Source: CAWEFA01 sp963851385 (GTDB taxonomy: Bacteria > Bacteroidota > Bacteroidia > Bacteroidales > DTGW01). From it: 64,000 bases of DNA. The position numbers and the translations under genes were made by a program. Location of the stretch: assembly GCA_963851385.1 (NCBI GenBank), contig CAWKPE010000021.1:1-64000 (forward strand). The letters run 5' to 3'. Numbering within the stretch: the stretch's first letter is position 1; each line of letters begins with the position of its first letter. The notes beneath the pieces were generated by a model. It was given only the letters and a program-made list of their open reading frames with translations, searched no databases and had not been told where the DNA came from. Positions 44,001-53,489 of the stretch are shown piece after piece.

Positions 44001-44713
44001 ACAAAAGTATAAAAGCCAATGCAGTTTTCGGAATATTTCCTGCCAACTCTGTCGGAGATGATTTAGAAATATATGCTGATGAGAAACGAAAAAAAGTAAT
44101 TAGTACATTTAGAAATCTGCGAAACCAGGAATTAAAAGAAAATGGCGAACCAAACTTATGTCTAGCTGACTATATTGCACCCAGGGAAACTGGTATTTCT
44201 GATTATCTTGGTGCCTTTGCTGTAACAGCAGGTTTAGGTGTTGGTGATTTGGTTAAAGAGTATAAAAAGAATCTAGATGATTACAGTGCAATAATGCTGG
44301 AAGCATTGTCTGATAGGTTAGCTGAAGCATTTACAGAATTATTGCATGAACGAATCCGTAAGGAATTCTGGGGATATGCTTCAAATGAAAAACTCAGTAA
44401 AGAAGATTTAATTCTTGAAAAATACAAAGGCATCAGGCCTGCACATGGTTATCCTGCATGCCCGGATCATTCCGAAAAACTTACACTTTTTAATTTATTA
44501 AATGTTGAAAAAAATGCCGGAATCAAACTTACAGAAAGTTTTTCTATGGTTCCTGCTGCATCAGTCAGCGGATTGATTTTTGCTTATCCCGATTCCAAAT
44601 ATTTCTTTGTTGATAAAATTTCTAAAGATCAGATTAAGGATTATTCATTAAGAAAAAATGTTCCGATAGAAACCATTGAAATTTGGTTGGCCTCCAATTT
44701 AAATTATCTATAA
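41036..44713 (+). CDS. metH: Cobalamin-dependent methionine synthase
   Basis: Transfers a methyl group from methyl-THF to homocysteine via cobalamin. 1,225 residues, like E. coli MetH. Modules in order: homocysteine domain (about 1-330, zinc ligands in LNCALG and GGCCGTT at about 306), pterin-binding domain (NIGERTNVAGSKKF, about 354), cap and B12 domain (about 650-890, lower axial ligand in DVHDIGKN at about 755) and SAM-dependent reactivation domain (about 900-1225, RPAHGYPACPDH at about 1134). No riboswitch was recognised in the 217-bp leader region. metF lies 8.8 kb downstream. Confidence 0.97.
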   Translation: MSKPSIKSELEKRILVLDGAMGTMIQRYKLNETQFRGEQFKDFPYDLKGNNDLLSITQPEIIKTIHKEYLEAGADIIETNTLNSTRVSLADYHMEDKAYDINLAAAKIALECCDEYSKITPDKQRYVAGSIGPTNKTASMSPDVNNPGFRAVTFDDLVLAYTEQINGLLDGGAELLLIETIFDTLNAKAALFAITEIFNKRNLSLPVMVSGTITDASGRTLSGQTVEAFLASVSHVDLLSIGLNCALGAKEMRPHIEEISKKSSYYVSAYPNAGLPNQFGQYDESPEQMAVFIEDFAKNNFVNIVGGCCGTTPEHIKKFAEAVKNISPRKRLIVDTITKLSGLEPLSITRESNFINIGERTNVAGSKKFANLIKEEKYDEALAVARQQVENGAQIIDVNMDDAMLDAEKAMVTFLHLVMTEPDIAKVPVMIDSSKWEVIEAGLKCIQGKSIVNSISLKEGKEKFVKQAKKVKQYGAAAVIMAFDEKGQADSFKRRIDICQRAYKILTEEVHFKPQDIIFDPNVLAIGTGIEEHNNYAVDFIETVKWIKANLPYAKVSGGISNLSFSFRGNNTVREAIHSVFLYHSIKAGLDMGIVNAGMFQVYDEIPKDLLELVEDLVLNRRPDATERLIEFAEKLKVDTKSSAITEEWRNQSLEERLKHSLIKGITDYIDVDIEEAIKKYPKPIEIIEGPLMDGMSIVGDLFGSGKMFLPQVVKSARVMKKSVAILNPYIEKEKEKSGKSTAAGKVLLATVKGDVHDIGKNLVGVVLSCNNYEVIDLGVMVPSEKILETAREEKVDIIGLSGLITPSLEEMAHIASEMERQGFDIPLIIGGATTSRIHTAVKLEPVYNHGVIHVKDASKSVPVVSNLLSSSMKKDFLNKVKKEYADLRESYGSAKAKLNYISIGEARKNKLSINWNQSLFHKPNFTGIKVLNDYSIEEIRKYISWIFFFIVWQIKGKYPDILKDPEKGKEARKLFDDANRMLDELQKNKSIKANAVFGIFPANSVGDDLEIYADEKRKKVISTFRNLRNQELKENGEPNLCLADYIAPRETGISDYLGAFAVTAGLGVGDLVKEYKKNLDDYSAIMLEALSDRLAEAFTELLHERIRKEFWGYASNEKLSKEDLILEKYKGIRPAHGYPACPDHSEKLTLFNLLNVEKNAGIKLTESFSMVPAASVSGLIFAYPDSKYFFVDKISKDQIKDYSLRKNVPIETIEIWLASNLNYL

Positions 44714-44726
44714 GGATTTTTTTGAA

Positions 44727-45119
44727 TTATTTTCTTAAATATTTTTTAATTGCTTCAAACAATTTTTGTGGTTCTATAGGTTTTACTAAAAAACTATCAC
44801 AACCAATTTCTTTGCTTTTTTTCATATACGATTCAAACGCATAAGCAGTTTGAATAACTATTGGTATGTTTTTATTAATACCTTTTATTGAATTGGATGC
44901 TTGAAGACCACTCATATCGGGTAGTTGGATATCCATTATGATCAAATCAATTTTAGGATTCATAACAACTATATCAATTGCTTTCGAAGCTGTCAATGAA
45001 TGCAGTATCTCAGCTTGCGTATCGATAAGCAGTTCCTTAATAAGTTGGGAACACACATAATCGTCTTCAACAACCAAAATGGTTTTCCCTTTTAAATTTA
45101 AACCAGAGTTATATTTCAT
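44727..45119 (-). CDS. Single-domain response regulator (receiver)
   Basis: 130 residues, only a CheY-like receiver. Seen: acidic pair VEDD, phospho-accepting Asp in LIIMDIQLPDMSG (about 60), Lys in LVKPIEP near the end. No output domain. Closely related in sequence to the 45390 gene. Convergent with metH, 13 bp apart. Confidence 0.9.
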   Translation of the reverse strand: MKYNSGLNLKGKTILVVEDDYVCSQLIKELLIDTQAEILHSLTASKAIDIVVMNPKIDLIIMDIQLPDMSGLQASNSIKGINKNIPIVIQTAYAFESYMKKSKEIGCDSFLVKPIEPQKLFEAIKKYLRK

Positions 45120-45389
45120 TGAGATTTACTATTTTTATAAATTTCAATATGAATTTTCTGCAATCTAAATTAAGAATAACCAAAATAAATTAACTAAAAT
45201 ATTAATGAATTTTATGTTTAATATAAGTAAAATATTTTCATATTAATTTGAAAATATTTCAAAATAATTAAATAAAATTATATTATATTGAAAATAAATA
45301 TATTACATGATAAAAGTTAGAAAAACAATAAGTTATCTAACTTTATTTTTAATTATCCGTATAATTGCAAAATATTTATTCAAAGGGTA

Positions 45390-45782
45390 ATGGGAATTCC
45401 GGATTTCAAGAATAAAACTGTACTAATTGTTGAAGATGATGAAATGAGTGCTGCATTTCTGATTGAGATGCTTGAGGGAACAGGAGCAAGTCTGATTCAT
45501 GTTGACAATGCTTCTGATGCGATATTTAAAGTACATGATAATAAATTCATAGACATTGTGCTAATGGATATTCAGTTGCCTGACATGAATGGATGGCAAG
45601 CTACAAGGATAATAAAAAAGGTAAAAAAGAAATTACCGGTTATAATCCAGTCTGCATTTGCGCTGGAATCGCATATAAAAAAGAGTAATGAAGCCGGATG
45701 CGATTATTTCATTCCTAAACCCATTGATATTGACAGGTTATACGAAGTTATGGAAAAAGCTATTTTACAATATCAGAATTAA
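45390..45782 (+). CDS. Single-domain response regulator (receiver), paralogue of 44727
   Basis: 130 residues, a receiver with VEDDE, phospho-Asp in VLMDIQLPDMNG and PKPIDI. Shares MDIQLPDM and the IKKSNEAGCD region with the 44727 protein, so one looks like a copy of the other. The two are divergent across a 270-bp AT-rich gap with a short hairpin (45313-45344). It ends 11 bp before the convergent SpoIIE receptor gene. Confidence 0.9.
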   Translation: MGIPDFKNKTVLIVEDDEMSAAFLIEMLEGTGASLIHVDNASDAIFKVHDNKFIDIVLMDIQLPDMNGWQATRIIKKVKKKLPVIIQSAFALESHIKKSNEAGCDYFIPKPIDIDRLYEVMEKAILQYQN

Positions 45783-45792
45783 CGAAATTAAT

Positions 45793-48700
45793 TTAGATTT
45801 TTATTCCGAAAATCAATATATCGTCAATTTGTTCATGTTCTCCACGCCAATTATCGAAAAATTTCTCTAATTCTTCTTTTTGCTTTTTCATTGATTTGTC
45901 ATAAACATTTATCAACAATTGCCTAAATCCGCTGGATTTTAAACGCTTTGACATGGGTCCGCCTAATTGATCTTTATATCCATCAGAAAAAAGATACAAC
46001 ATATCGTTATTTTGCAATTCGATATCATTGTTGGTAAAGGATTCTTTTTCACCAATAAATGTTCCGATAGGCATCTTATCAGGATTGTATTCTATCAGCT
46101 CTTTATTTCTTATCAAATAAATCGGATTATTGGCTCCAGAATATTGCATTTTATTTGATTTTTTATCGATTATACATAGAGCAATATCCATACCGTCTTT
46201 GGTCTCATCTTCTGAATGTCCTTCTTTAATAAGAGTACTTTTCATACGGGCTTTTAATAGATTAAGCAGTTCATTAGCCTTAAAGTTTTTATCGATGACG
46301 GAGATTTCGTTTAAGAAAGATATCCCTAACATACTTAGGAACCCTCCGGGGACACCATGACCTGTACAATCAGCTACTGCAATTACTATTTTTTCGTTTT
46401 TCTTAAATACCCAATAAAAATCACCGCTAACAATATCCTTCGGCCTGAATAAAACAAAGTAATCAGAAAGTAATGTTCCAATTGCTATACTATCTGGCAT
46501 TACAGCTGTTTGTATACGTTTTGCATAATATATGCTGTCCTTAATTTCCCTATTTTGTCCTGCAATTTTATTGCTTTGAGCTTCAATCTTTTCATTTTGC
46601 AAGGCAAGTGCATTGTACTGCATTTCAATCTGTTCTTTTTGTTCAGCTATCTGATGTGTACGTTCACGAACCTTTTCTTCAAGAATTTCTTTTTCTTTTC
46701 GCAACTCTCGTTCACGAAATTTAATTACCAGGTAAATAATATATATACCTGCAAAAATGCAAAGAAGAATGAACCACCACGTAGCATAAAAAGGTTTTTT
46801 GATAACAAACGCAAGTGTCTGTTCATTGCTTAATTTGCCGAAAATGTTTTTGGCCCTTACTTTTATTTCATATTTTCCATATTTAGCCAAAACTAAATCA
46901 ATCTCAGGGTTTGAACTCCAATCATTCCAATCGTTCATGAGTCCCACGATCATATATTGATAGAGGTTTGAATTAGGTTTAATAAAATAAGGTGCACTAA
47001 TAAGGATTTTAAGAGAATGATTTGATTTACTAAGTTCTACGCCATAAAGAGAAAAAGTTTCTCCGGTCGTTCCGGTAAATCTCTTAATAAATGCGTTAAA
47101 ATCGGACTTGTAGACTGCAATACTTTTTTGATCAATTTTTGAAAGACTAGTATTGTCATTAATTATCCATAAATTATTATTATTGTCAGAATATATTTGG
47201 TTTATGTTGTCAAAAAGATTAAGGTAACTTGGCGCAACTGAATCCGGTTCTGCATTTGTAGAGATACTCATCCATTTGTTGTTATTACGAATCCAGCTAA
47301 AATCTTGTTGTGTAAAATAATATTTTGTATTTGTTCCTACGTATTTTGATAAAGACAAATTTGGTTGTATGGAATCGTTAAATATTGAATAAATGCCGGT
47401 AGATAAGAAAAACACAGGCTTTTTGTTTGAAATTCGAACTATTATTCTTTCACGAAATTCTGAAGCAAAGTTGAGAGTCTTAATTTCCTTTAAAGTACCA
47501 TCTTTTCTGAGCTTGACTTTATAAACTTTACTCTCAATACCTATCCAAAAGTTGTCAAACATGTCTCTTGCGAATGAATAGACTGGTTCACCATTTGCTG
47601 CAGGAAAACTTGATATTTGCCATTTTCCATTTGAATAGATTGCAACGCTTATACCGGTATTTGTACATATATAAATGGTGTTTTCTGAAGGAATTGAATA
47701 CACAAAATTTGATTCAACATTAGGCAATATAGCTAAAGCACGTGTTTCAGAAATTTCATATACCCCGGATATTGTTGCTGCAATTAATTTTCCATTGAAG
47801 GTTAAAAGCTGCTTGCATTTATGTTCAATACCTGGAACTTTAGTAAAAATATGGCTTACTGAAGTGATACGATATACTTTTTTCTGGTCTGACTGCTTTT
47901 CGTTACCTGTAAGAAAATTCCAAAATGTTGATTTTGATTTTTTTTCTGGAGTTTCAGCTTGGCTTTTTGCAACTTCTTCCTCAGTATTTTTTTGTTTTTT
48001 TGAAAACAATTTTCCGAAAAAACCTTTTTTTGTTTCCTTGTTTGGAGCACTTTCTTCAGGTTTTTTAGTAACAGACGGATTTATGGATTTAGAAGAAGAG
48101 CCAGCTGATTGAGGTTGTTTAATAGTGTACTCAGTATAATCTTTTTTCTTTTCAAGATAATATACACCATTACTGGTACCAACCAATAATTTACCATTTA
48201 AAAATTCTAATGTTAAAAGATTTCCGCTAAGTCCTTTAAATGTGGTAAAATATTTTACAGGTATTTCAGCATCTACTCTTGTTAATCCCTGGTTATGCGC
48301 CAGCCATATTCCATGATTACGATCTATGCCCAGAGCATAAATTTCATCATCCGGTAAACCGGTTTGATAATTTACTGTGAATACAGTTTTCCCTGTTTTC
48401 AATTCAAAAACAAGACATCCTGCACCAGAAGTAGAAATAGCTACTTTGTTATTATCCAGGATTTTTCCATCATTTATTTTGCCATCTGAAATATATTGCT
48501 GATCCTGGAGTTGAAAATTCTTTACTGTGTTTCCATTGAAAAGATAACATTTATTATCGGCGGCGCCAATCAAAAGAGTGTTGTCATCATAAGGTAATGA
48601 AAATATTATACTGCCATTAAGTGGGAAATTAGTTAAAAAAGGTTCCATTCCTTTATCTTCCGGAGTTTGTAATCCAGCTCCCGATACGTCTACCAAAAGT

Positions 48701-49248
48701 TTGTCTTTAAGTACCAAAAGAGAATTAAATTGATTACCTGTTTTACTTTTCCAATAGTGCACATCCTTAAAATCCTGCATACTAACCTTTGTTAATACCG
48801 TTTGACTTAAAAAATATATATTGTGATCAGCAAAAGCTATTTGTGATACTGCACCGGTTTCTTTTCCGCTAAGAGATACATATTCATATTCACCCAGCAG
48901 GTTTTTACGTAAAAAACCTATATTATTTCTGCAACCTACATAAACAAGGTTACCGGTCGGCCCTGACGCTACTACTAGCGGCAACTCTGGTGTTTTTATT
49001 AATTTCCACTCTTCAGCATCGAATGTAAGAATCCCTTTACGATTGGCAATTATTAATACTCCATCTTTGTCATTGCAAATGCTATTGTTTTCGGTCAATG
49101 ATTCATCTGTTGATTTAAAATCTGTCAGAAAAGGACTTCCTTCCTGGGCATTAATTGTTAATCCCTGGATTAATAATACCAAGAAGATTAACAAAACTTG
49201 TGTTTTTAGAATAAAAAATTTCATATTAGAAAAGTTTTGAAAATTCAA
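45793..49248 (-). CDS. Membrane receptor with sensor propellers, Y_Y_Y domain and SpoIIE-type PP2C phosphatase
   Basis: 1,151 residues. Signal (about 1-34); periplasmic two-component-type propeller repeats (about 40-365 and 455-725); a Y_Y_Y-like domain (about 750-825, LYQYMIVGLMNDWNDWS); one membrane helix (about 830-850); a coiled coil (about 855-910); and a SpoIIE phosphatase (about 915-1150, with Asp residues in SGDFYW, VADCTGHGVPGG and LFSDGY). Such proteins sense outside signals and dephosphorylate a cytoplasmic anti-sigma antagonist. A Lys/Ser-rich insert (about 370-450) sits inside the propeller region. No partner gene adjoins it, except perhaps the receivers. Confidence 0.88.
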   Translation of the reverse strand: MNFQNFSNMKFFILKTQVLLIFLVLLIQGLTINAQEGSPFLTDFKSTDESLTENNSICNDKDGVLIIANRKGILTFDAEEWKLIKTPELPLVVASGPTGNLVYVGCRNNIGFLRKNLLGEYEYVSLSGKETGAVSQIAFADHNIYFLSQTVLTKVSMQDFKDVHYWKSKTGNQFNSLLVLKDKLLVDVSGAGLQTPEDKGMEPFLTNFPLNGSIIFSLPYDDNTLLIGAADNKCYLFNGNTVKNFQLQDQQYISDGKINDGKILDNNKVAISTSGAGCLVFELKTGKTVFTVNYQTGLPDDEIYALGIDRNHGIWLAHNQGLTRVDAEIPVKYFTTFKGLSGNLLTLEFLNGKLLVGTSNGVYYLEKKKDYTEYTIKQPQSAGSSSKSINPSVTKKPEESAPNKETKKGFFGKLFSKKQKNTEEEVAKSQAETPEKKSKSTFWNFLTGNEKQSDQKKVYRITSVSHIFTKVPGIEHKCKQLLTFNGKLIAATISGVYEISETRALAILPNVESNFVYSIPSENTIYICTNTGISVAIYSNGKWQISSFPAANGEPVYSFARDMFDNFWIGIESKVYKVKLRKDGTLKEIKTLNFASEFRERIIVRISNKKPVFFLSTGIYSIFNDSIQPNLSLSKYVGTNTKYYFTQQDFSWIRNNNKWMSISTNAEPDSVAPSYLNLFDNINQIYSDNNNNLWIINDNTSLSKIDQKSIAVYKSDFNAFIKRFTGTTGETFSLYGVELSKSNHSLKILISAPYFIKPNSNLYQYMIVGLMNDWNDWSSNPEIDLVLAKYGKYEIKVRAKNIFGKLSNEQTLAFVIKKPFYATWWFILLCIFAGIYIIYLVIKFRERELRKEKEILEEKVRERTHQIAEQKEQIEMQYNALALQNEKIEAQSNKIAGQNREIKDSIYYAKRIQTAVMPDSIAIGTLLSDYFVLFRPKDIVSGDFYWVFKKNEKIVIAVADCTGHGVPGGFLSMLGISFLNEISVIDKNFKANELLNLLKARMKSTLIKEGHSEDETKDGMDIALCIIDKKSNKMQYSGANNPIYLIRNKELIEYNPDKMPIGTFIGEKESFTNNDIELQNNDMLYLFSDGYKDQLGGPMSKRLKSSGFRQLLINVYDKSMKKQKEELEKFFDNWRGEHEQIDDILIFGIKI

Positions 49249-49397
49249 AAATTAAATCTTATTCCCAAGTTAAACATTATTAGAAATCAAAACATGCTAG
49301 TAACGAAAAAAATGTTGTTCAAAAATTCAATTATTCATTCAAATTTATTGTATTAATTATATTTCTGTCAATAATTGAAATAATGCTAAAAGAGATA

Positions 49398-49970
49398 TTA
49401 TAATTTTAATATGAGTTCGTCTAAAGAGCGTTTTGGTACGTGATGAACCTTGTTTTCATCACGCCAGTACTTAATATCTCCTGATGCAGGAAGTGGTTCA
49501 ATAACAACTTTCTCTAATGGCTTACCTAATGCTATAACCTGAATAATTTCATATTTATCAGGTATTTGAAGAATGGATCTAAGTTCATCTCTTTTGATAC
49601 TGGCTATTATGCAACCACCAAGTTCTTTCTCAGTTGCACCAAGTAAAATACTTTGGGCAGCGATTCCGTGATCGCAAAAGAAATTTGAAGCAATTGATGT
49701 ATCTCCGAGCATTATGATGTAGGCTGAAGGTCTTTCTCCTTCTATGGGACCCGACCATTCCTGAAAATATGCAGCCCAGGACAGAGTAGGAAAAATAATA
49801 GAATTCGTTTTATAATTGAACGAAATTATGTATTTAAGAGGTTGAGCATTCCTGGCTGATGCTGAAAGTCTTGCCAAGTCTATCAGTTCGCGTAAAATAT
49901 TTTCATTTATAGTAAAATTTTCTTGAAATCTTCTAAAACTTCGATTTTTAATTACCAAATCTTTAAGCAT
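49398..49970 (-). CDS. Nitroreductase family protein
   Basis: 190 residues. FMN-dependent oxidoreductase fold: the N-terminal RSFRRFQENFTI (about 12) that binds FMN phosphate, SASARNAQPLKYI, DHGIAAQSILLGATEKELGG (about 102-121) and the closing ALGKPLEKV. Members reduce nitro compounds, quinones or flavins using NAD(P)H. Specific substrate unknown. Single gene; 49971-50246 before the next gene holds nothing recognisable. Confidence 0.88.
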   Translation of the reverse strand: MLKDLVIKNRSFRRFQENFTINENILRELIDLARLSASARNAQPLKYIISFNYKTNSIIFPTLSWAAYFQEWSGPIEGERPSAYIIMLGDTSIASNFFCDHGIAAQSILLGATEKELGGCIIASIKRDELRSILQIPDKYEIIQVIALGKPLEKVVIEPLPASGDIKYWRDENKVHHVPKRSLDELILKL

Positions 49971-50246
49971 GTTTTATGAATTAGTTTTAAGTTAAATTAT
50001 CAACTGAAATCAACGAAATGCACTTATTCAAATTGAAATTTAAAATTTAATTAAAGTGAAATGATAATAGTCTTTTCAGCTATTTTTGTTTCTTATTGTT
50101 TGAAATAAAATTTTCATATCAAAATATTATGTGAATAAAACTCACATTAAATATAGTTTGAATTAAATTAATTATTTTCTGTTTACTTAGATTTTAAAAT
50201 ACATTTTCTCTTTATTATTTTTATGTAAAATTAATAATAAAATTAT

Positions 50247-51107
50247 ATGATAATTTTTAGAAATATTGCATCATTTATCATTTTGCTAATTAACATATTA
50301 AATACAGGAAATGTTTATGCTCAAACGATTGATCCTTTAAAGGCGTTGCAAATCATGACGCAGAAAGCATCAGAAGTTAAAACTACCAAGTATGATGCTA
50401 TTATGCATGAAAGAATTGGTAAAAAATTTGTAGATAAAACATCATATTTTAAGATTAATTGTTCTCCATTTAAAATTTATGTTCGAGAATCTATCATTGG
50501 AATCAAACTTGAAGGTTTATATAACGAAGGTTTTAATGAAAATAAGCTTTTAATTTCAACTATTGGGTTTCCCTGGGTACATACATTGCTTGATCCTTAT
50601 GGTAAAAAAGTACGGAATAACCATCATCATACTATTTTTGAAACCGGTTTTGACTATTTTGTGTCAGTAATTAATGAATTGCTTATTAATCATTCTGATG
50701 ATATTAAATTAAATTATGATGGTGAAGAAACAATGCATGATAGAGCCTGCTATAAATTGACAATTGTTGATGATAGTTTTAAATATGTTAAATACAAAGT
50801 TCAACCCGGAGAGAATTTTACTACTATTTCCAAACGCTTTTTCATAAATGATTATATGATTCTTGAATTAAATCCAGATATAGATTATTATGATGATGTA
50901 AAACCGGGACAGTTGATTCAAATACCCACGGTATATGCTAAACGAATGGTCTTGTATTTAGATAAAAATCTTATGTTGCCTATTCAAATTGATATTTACG
51001 ATGATAAAGGTCTCTATGCCGGATATTCATATATTAATCTGGTTATAAATCCTGCATTTGCCTGGAATGAATTTAATACAACTTTTAAAGACTATCATTT
51101 CAGGTAA
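50247..51107 (+). CDS. DUF1571 family exported protein with an inserted LysM-like domain
   Basis: 286 residues. Signal peptide (about 1-25, ending VYAQ). DUF1571-like regions (about 30-185 and 228-286) are rich in Tyr and acidic residues. Between them, about 189-226, is a LysM-like segment (YKVQPGENFTTISKRF ... LNPDI.. GQLIQIP), a peptidoglycan or chitin binding module. Role unknown; LysM would anchor it to the wall. Followed by the PAS kinase, about 155 bp apart. Confidence 0.8.
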   Translation: MIIFRNIASFIILLINILNTGNVYAQTIDPLKALQIMTQKASEVKTTKYDAIMHERIGKKFVDKTSYFKINCSPFKIYVRESIIGIKLEGLYNEGFNENKLLISTIGFPWVHTLLDPYGKKVRNNHHHTIFETGFDYFVSVINELLINHSDDIKLNYDGEETMHDRACYKLTIVDDSFKYVKYKVQPGENFTTISKRFFINDYMILELNPDIDYYDDVKPGQLIQIPTVYAKRMVLYLDKNLMLPIQIDIYDDKGLYAGYSYINLVINPAFAWNEFNTTFKDYHFR

Positions 51108-51263
51108 TTACAAGAAAAACATATAAAGTAAAGATTTTCAGCCGCTTTATTATTGCCAAATTTTGACGGAATTCATCAAAAAAATTTTTTATAAGAAAGC
51201 AATTTTACAATCTTTGATAAGCCTAATCAACAACGAAAGAATTGACAAATCTTGATAAACCTC

Positions 51264-52412
51264 ATGATAGCTGATACTCAGTTTAGTATAGAAGAACTTG
51301 AAAAAAGAATTAATTTTTTAGAAGCTGAAAATAAAACTCTTAAGCAACGGGAGTTTTCTATATTGAAAGTACTTCCTGAGATAGTTTTTATGGTAGATGT
51401 TAACGAACGTTTCATTTTTCTCAATAATACTTGTCTTGAAAAATTTAAAATTTGTAATAGAGATTTAGAAAGAAACATTTTGTTAAAGGAAGTTATTACT
51501 TCAGAAAGCTTGTATCATCTTCGAAAATTATATCTTAGTGAATCGGACAAAGAAATCTTGCATGCACGCGAAATTATTGGAATAAGAAAAGATGGTAGTC
51601 ATTTTCCTTTTACAGCTTATTTTACTAAATTAGTACAAGATGGAAGAGTAACAGGCTTTATTGGAGTTGGTTTTGATATTACTGAACGGGTTGCTATTGA
51701 AAAACAGCTTAGGGAAGCCAATCTGGTAAAGATGAAATTTCTTTCCATAATTGCTCATGATTTGCGCAATCCTTTTAATTCCCTTCTTGGATTCTCTACA
51801 CTTCTTCTTGCAAATTATGATCGATATTCTGATGAAAAAATTAGAGAGTATGTTAAATATATGTCCAAAGCTGCAAACCAGGGACATCAATTGCTCGAAA
51901 ATTTGCTTGATTGGGCCAGGGCCAATACCAGAAAAATTGAAATCAATCCTGAAACCTTTAATCTTCAACATGCAATTATTGAAACAATAGGACTTCTTTC
52001 CGGAAGTGCTTCAAAAAAAGATATTACTATTTCAGTACAAGTTTCAGAACTTGTTCATGTATATGCTGATCAAAATATGATACGAACTATTATTCGCAAT
52101 CTGGTTTCTAATGCAATAAAATTTACTGCAAGAGGTGGTGCGATACAAATTACTTCAAGAGATGAAGATGAATATATTGTTCTTGGAGTTGAAGACAACG
52201 GTATTGGAATTAGTAATGATAAATTAACAAATTTATTTAGTTTAAGCAGTGATTATTCAACATTAGGGACTGAAAAAGAAACAGGTACTGGTCTAGGACT
52301 TATTTTATGTAATGAATTTATTTTGCTAAATAAAGGTAGTATTGAAGCATCAAGTATTCCAGGAAAAGGAAGCACATTTCGTGTTTTTATTCCCCGCTTT
52401 AAATTTAACTAA
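51264..52412 (+). CDS. PAS domain sensor histidine kinase
   Basis: 382 residues from the ATG at 51264; an in-frame TTG at 51252 is also open. N-terminal coiled segment, PAS domain (about 30-150, ending GVGFDITERVAIEKQL), HisKA dimerisation domain with the phospho-accepting His in SIIAHDLRNPFNSLLG (about 168), HATPase with N-box NLVSNAIKF, then DNGIGIS and GTGLGL (about 360). No transmembrane helix, so a soluble kinase. No cognate regulator alongside. Confidence 0.92.
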   Translation: MIADTQFSIEELEKRINFLEAENKTLKQREFSILKVLPEIVFMVDVNERFIFLNNTCLEKFKICNRDLERNILLKEVITSESLYHLRKLYLSESDKEILHAREIIGIRKDGSHFPFTAYFTKLVQDGRVTGFIGVGFDITERVAIEKQLREANLVKMKFLSIIAHDLRNPFNSLLGFSTLLLANYDRYSDEKIREYVKYMSKAANQGHQLLENLLDWARANTRKIEINPETFNLQHAIIETIGLLSGSASKKDITISVQVSELVHVYADQNMIRTIIRNLVSNAIKFTARGGAIQITSRDEDEYIVLGVEDNGIGISNDKLTNLFSLSSDYSTLGTEKETGTGLGLILCNEFILLNKGSIEASSIPGKGSTFRVFIPRFKFN

Positions 52413-52527
52413 GGCAAGTCTCTTATCAAATTTAAAAATACAATAGTTTACTTTCTGAAAGCATTAAAAAGATTTTTTATTAAAAAATCCTTGATTTTTA
52501 TTTTTTCGATTATACACTTCTTTTTCC

Positions 52528-52535
52528 TATTTTTG
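52528..52535 (+). promoter_or_regulatory. Candidate -7 box for the Amj gene
   Basis: tatttttg followed by cac matches TAnnTTTG. It lies about 95 bp before the start. Confidence 0.4.
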
Positions 52536-52630
52536 CACTTCTTTATAATGATTATGGCAAAAAAGATAATTTTTTCATTATTTTAATTTTGGAACTATAT
52601 AACAAAATTTATTTATAACTAGTCAATAAC

Positions 52631-53428
52631 ATGTCAACACAAATCATACTGGTTATTATATTAGCATTTCTCATCAATTTGATTACAACACTTTCTTATT
52701 CGGTACGAATAGTTGGCATTCGCACCGGGCGTATAGCTATTTCGTTTTCACTATTCAACATACTGGTTTTAATATCCCGCACGGCATATGGTTTTCAGGC
52801 CCCGTTATTGGCTAATACTGTTGAAAAGAACATCAATGCAGGTATTTATAGTGGTTTAGCAAGTTTTCAATGGATTATTTTTGCAAGTACACTGGCTACG
52901 ATTATAGGTGGATTTTTGATACCAAGTTTTCAGAGGCTTCTTTCTGTTGCTGTTATGAAATTTAGTGAAACCAAATCTGTACCCAAAATATTACTTAAAA
53001 GTTTTTCAAAAGAAGGAATTTCTCATTTTAAAGAAAGTTTAGTTTGGCCGAAGCAACAAAATCTAAAAATTAATTTTAGCAAAGGCTTTCCATGGAAAGT
53101 TTTCCTGATGAATGTTTTCGCGACAGCGATATTAACTATCGGGGTTTTATCTTCAATCTATGCAGGTTATCTTAATCCGGAATTTCGAACAACAGCAAGT
53201 TCTTTATCGGCAATTGTAAATGGAGTGGCAACTATATTAATGTTCGTTTTTATAGATCCGTTCTTGTCTTCAATGACTGATGACGTTGTACTTGGGAAGT
53301 GCACTGATGCTATCTTCAGAAGATATATTGTTTACATGGTTGTAGCAAGAGTAGTTGGAACTTTATTAGCCCAGATTTTGCTTCTGCCATCAGCTCATTT
53401 TATTGTTTTTGTCGCAAGACTTATATAA
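52631..53428 (+). CDS. amj: Amj family (DUF2837) lipid II flippase
   Basis: 265 residues with about six hydrophobic segments. Seen: TLSYSVRIVGIRTGRIAIS, FNILVLISRTAYGFQAPL and the closing helices FRRYIVYMVVARVVGTLLAQ, all matching the DUF2837/Amj family. Bacillus subtilis Amj (YdaH) can move lipid II across the membrane in place of MurJ. Here it sits next to metF, an unrelated gene. The assignment is by family; the activity has not been tested in this lineage. Confidence 0.82.
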   Translation: MSTQIILVIILAFLINLITTLSYSVRIVGIRTGRIAISFSLFNILVLISRTAYGFQAPLLANTVEKNINAGIYSGLASFQWIIFASTLATIIGGFLIPSFQRLLSVAVMKFSETKSVPKILLKSFSKEGISHFKESLVWPKQQNLKINFSKGFPWKVFLMNVFATAILTIGVLSSIYAGYLNPEFRTTASSLSAIVNGVATILMFVFIDPFLSSMTDDVVLGKCTDAIFRRYIVYMVVARVVGTLLAQILLLPSAHFIVFVARLI

Positions 53429-53489
53429 TGTCCTTTATTGCATATTAAACTAATTAATTCTAAAATTGTAGTTTGAAAAAACAACGTAC

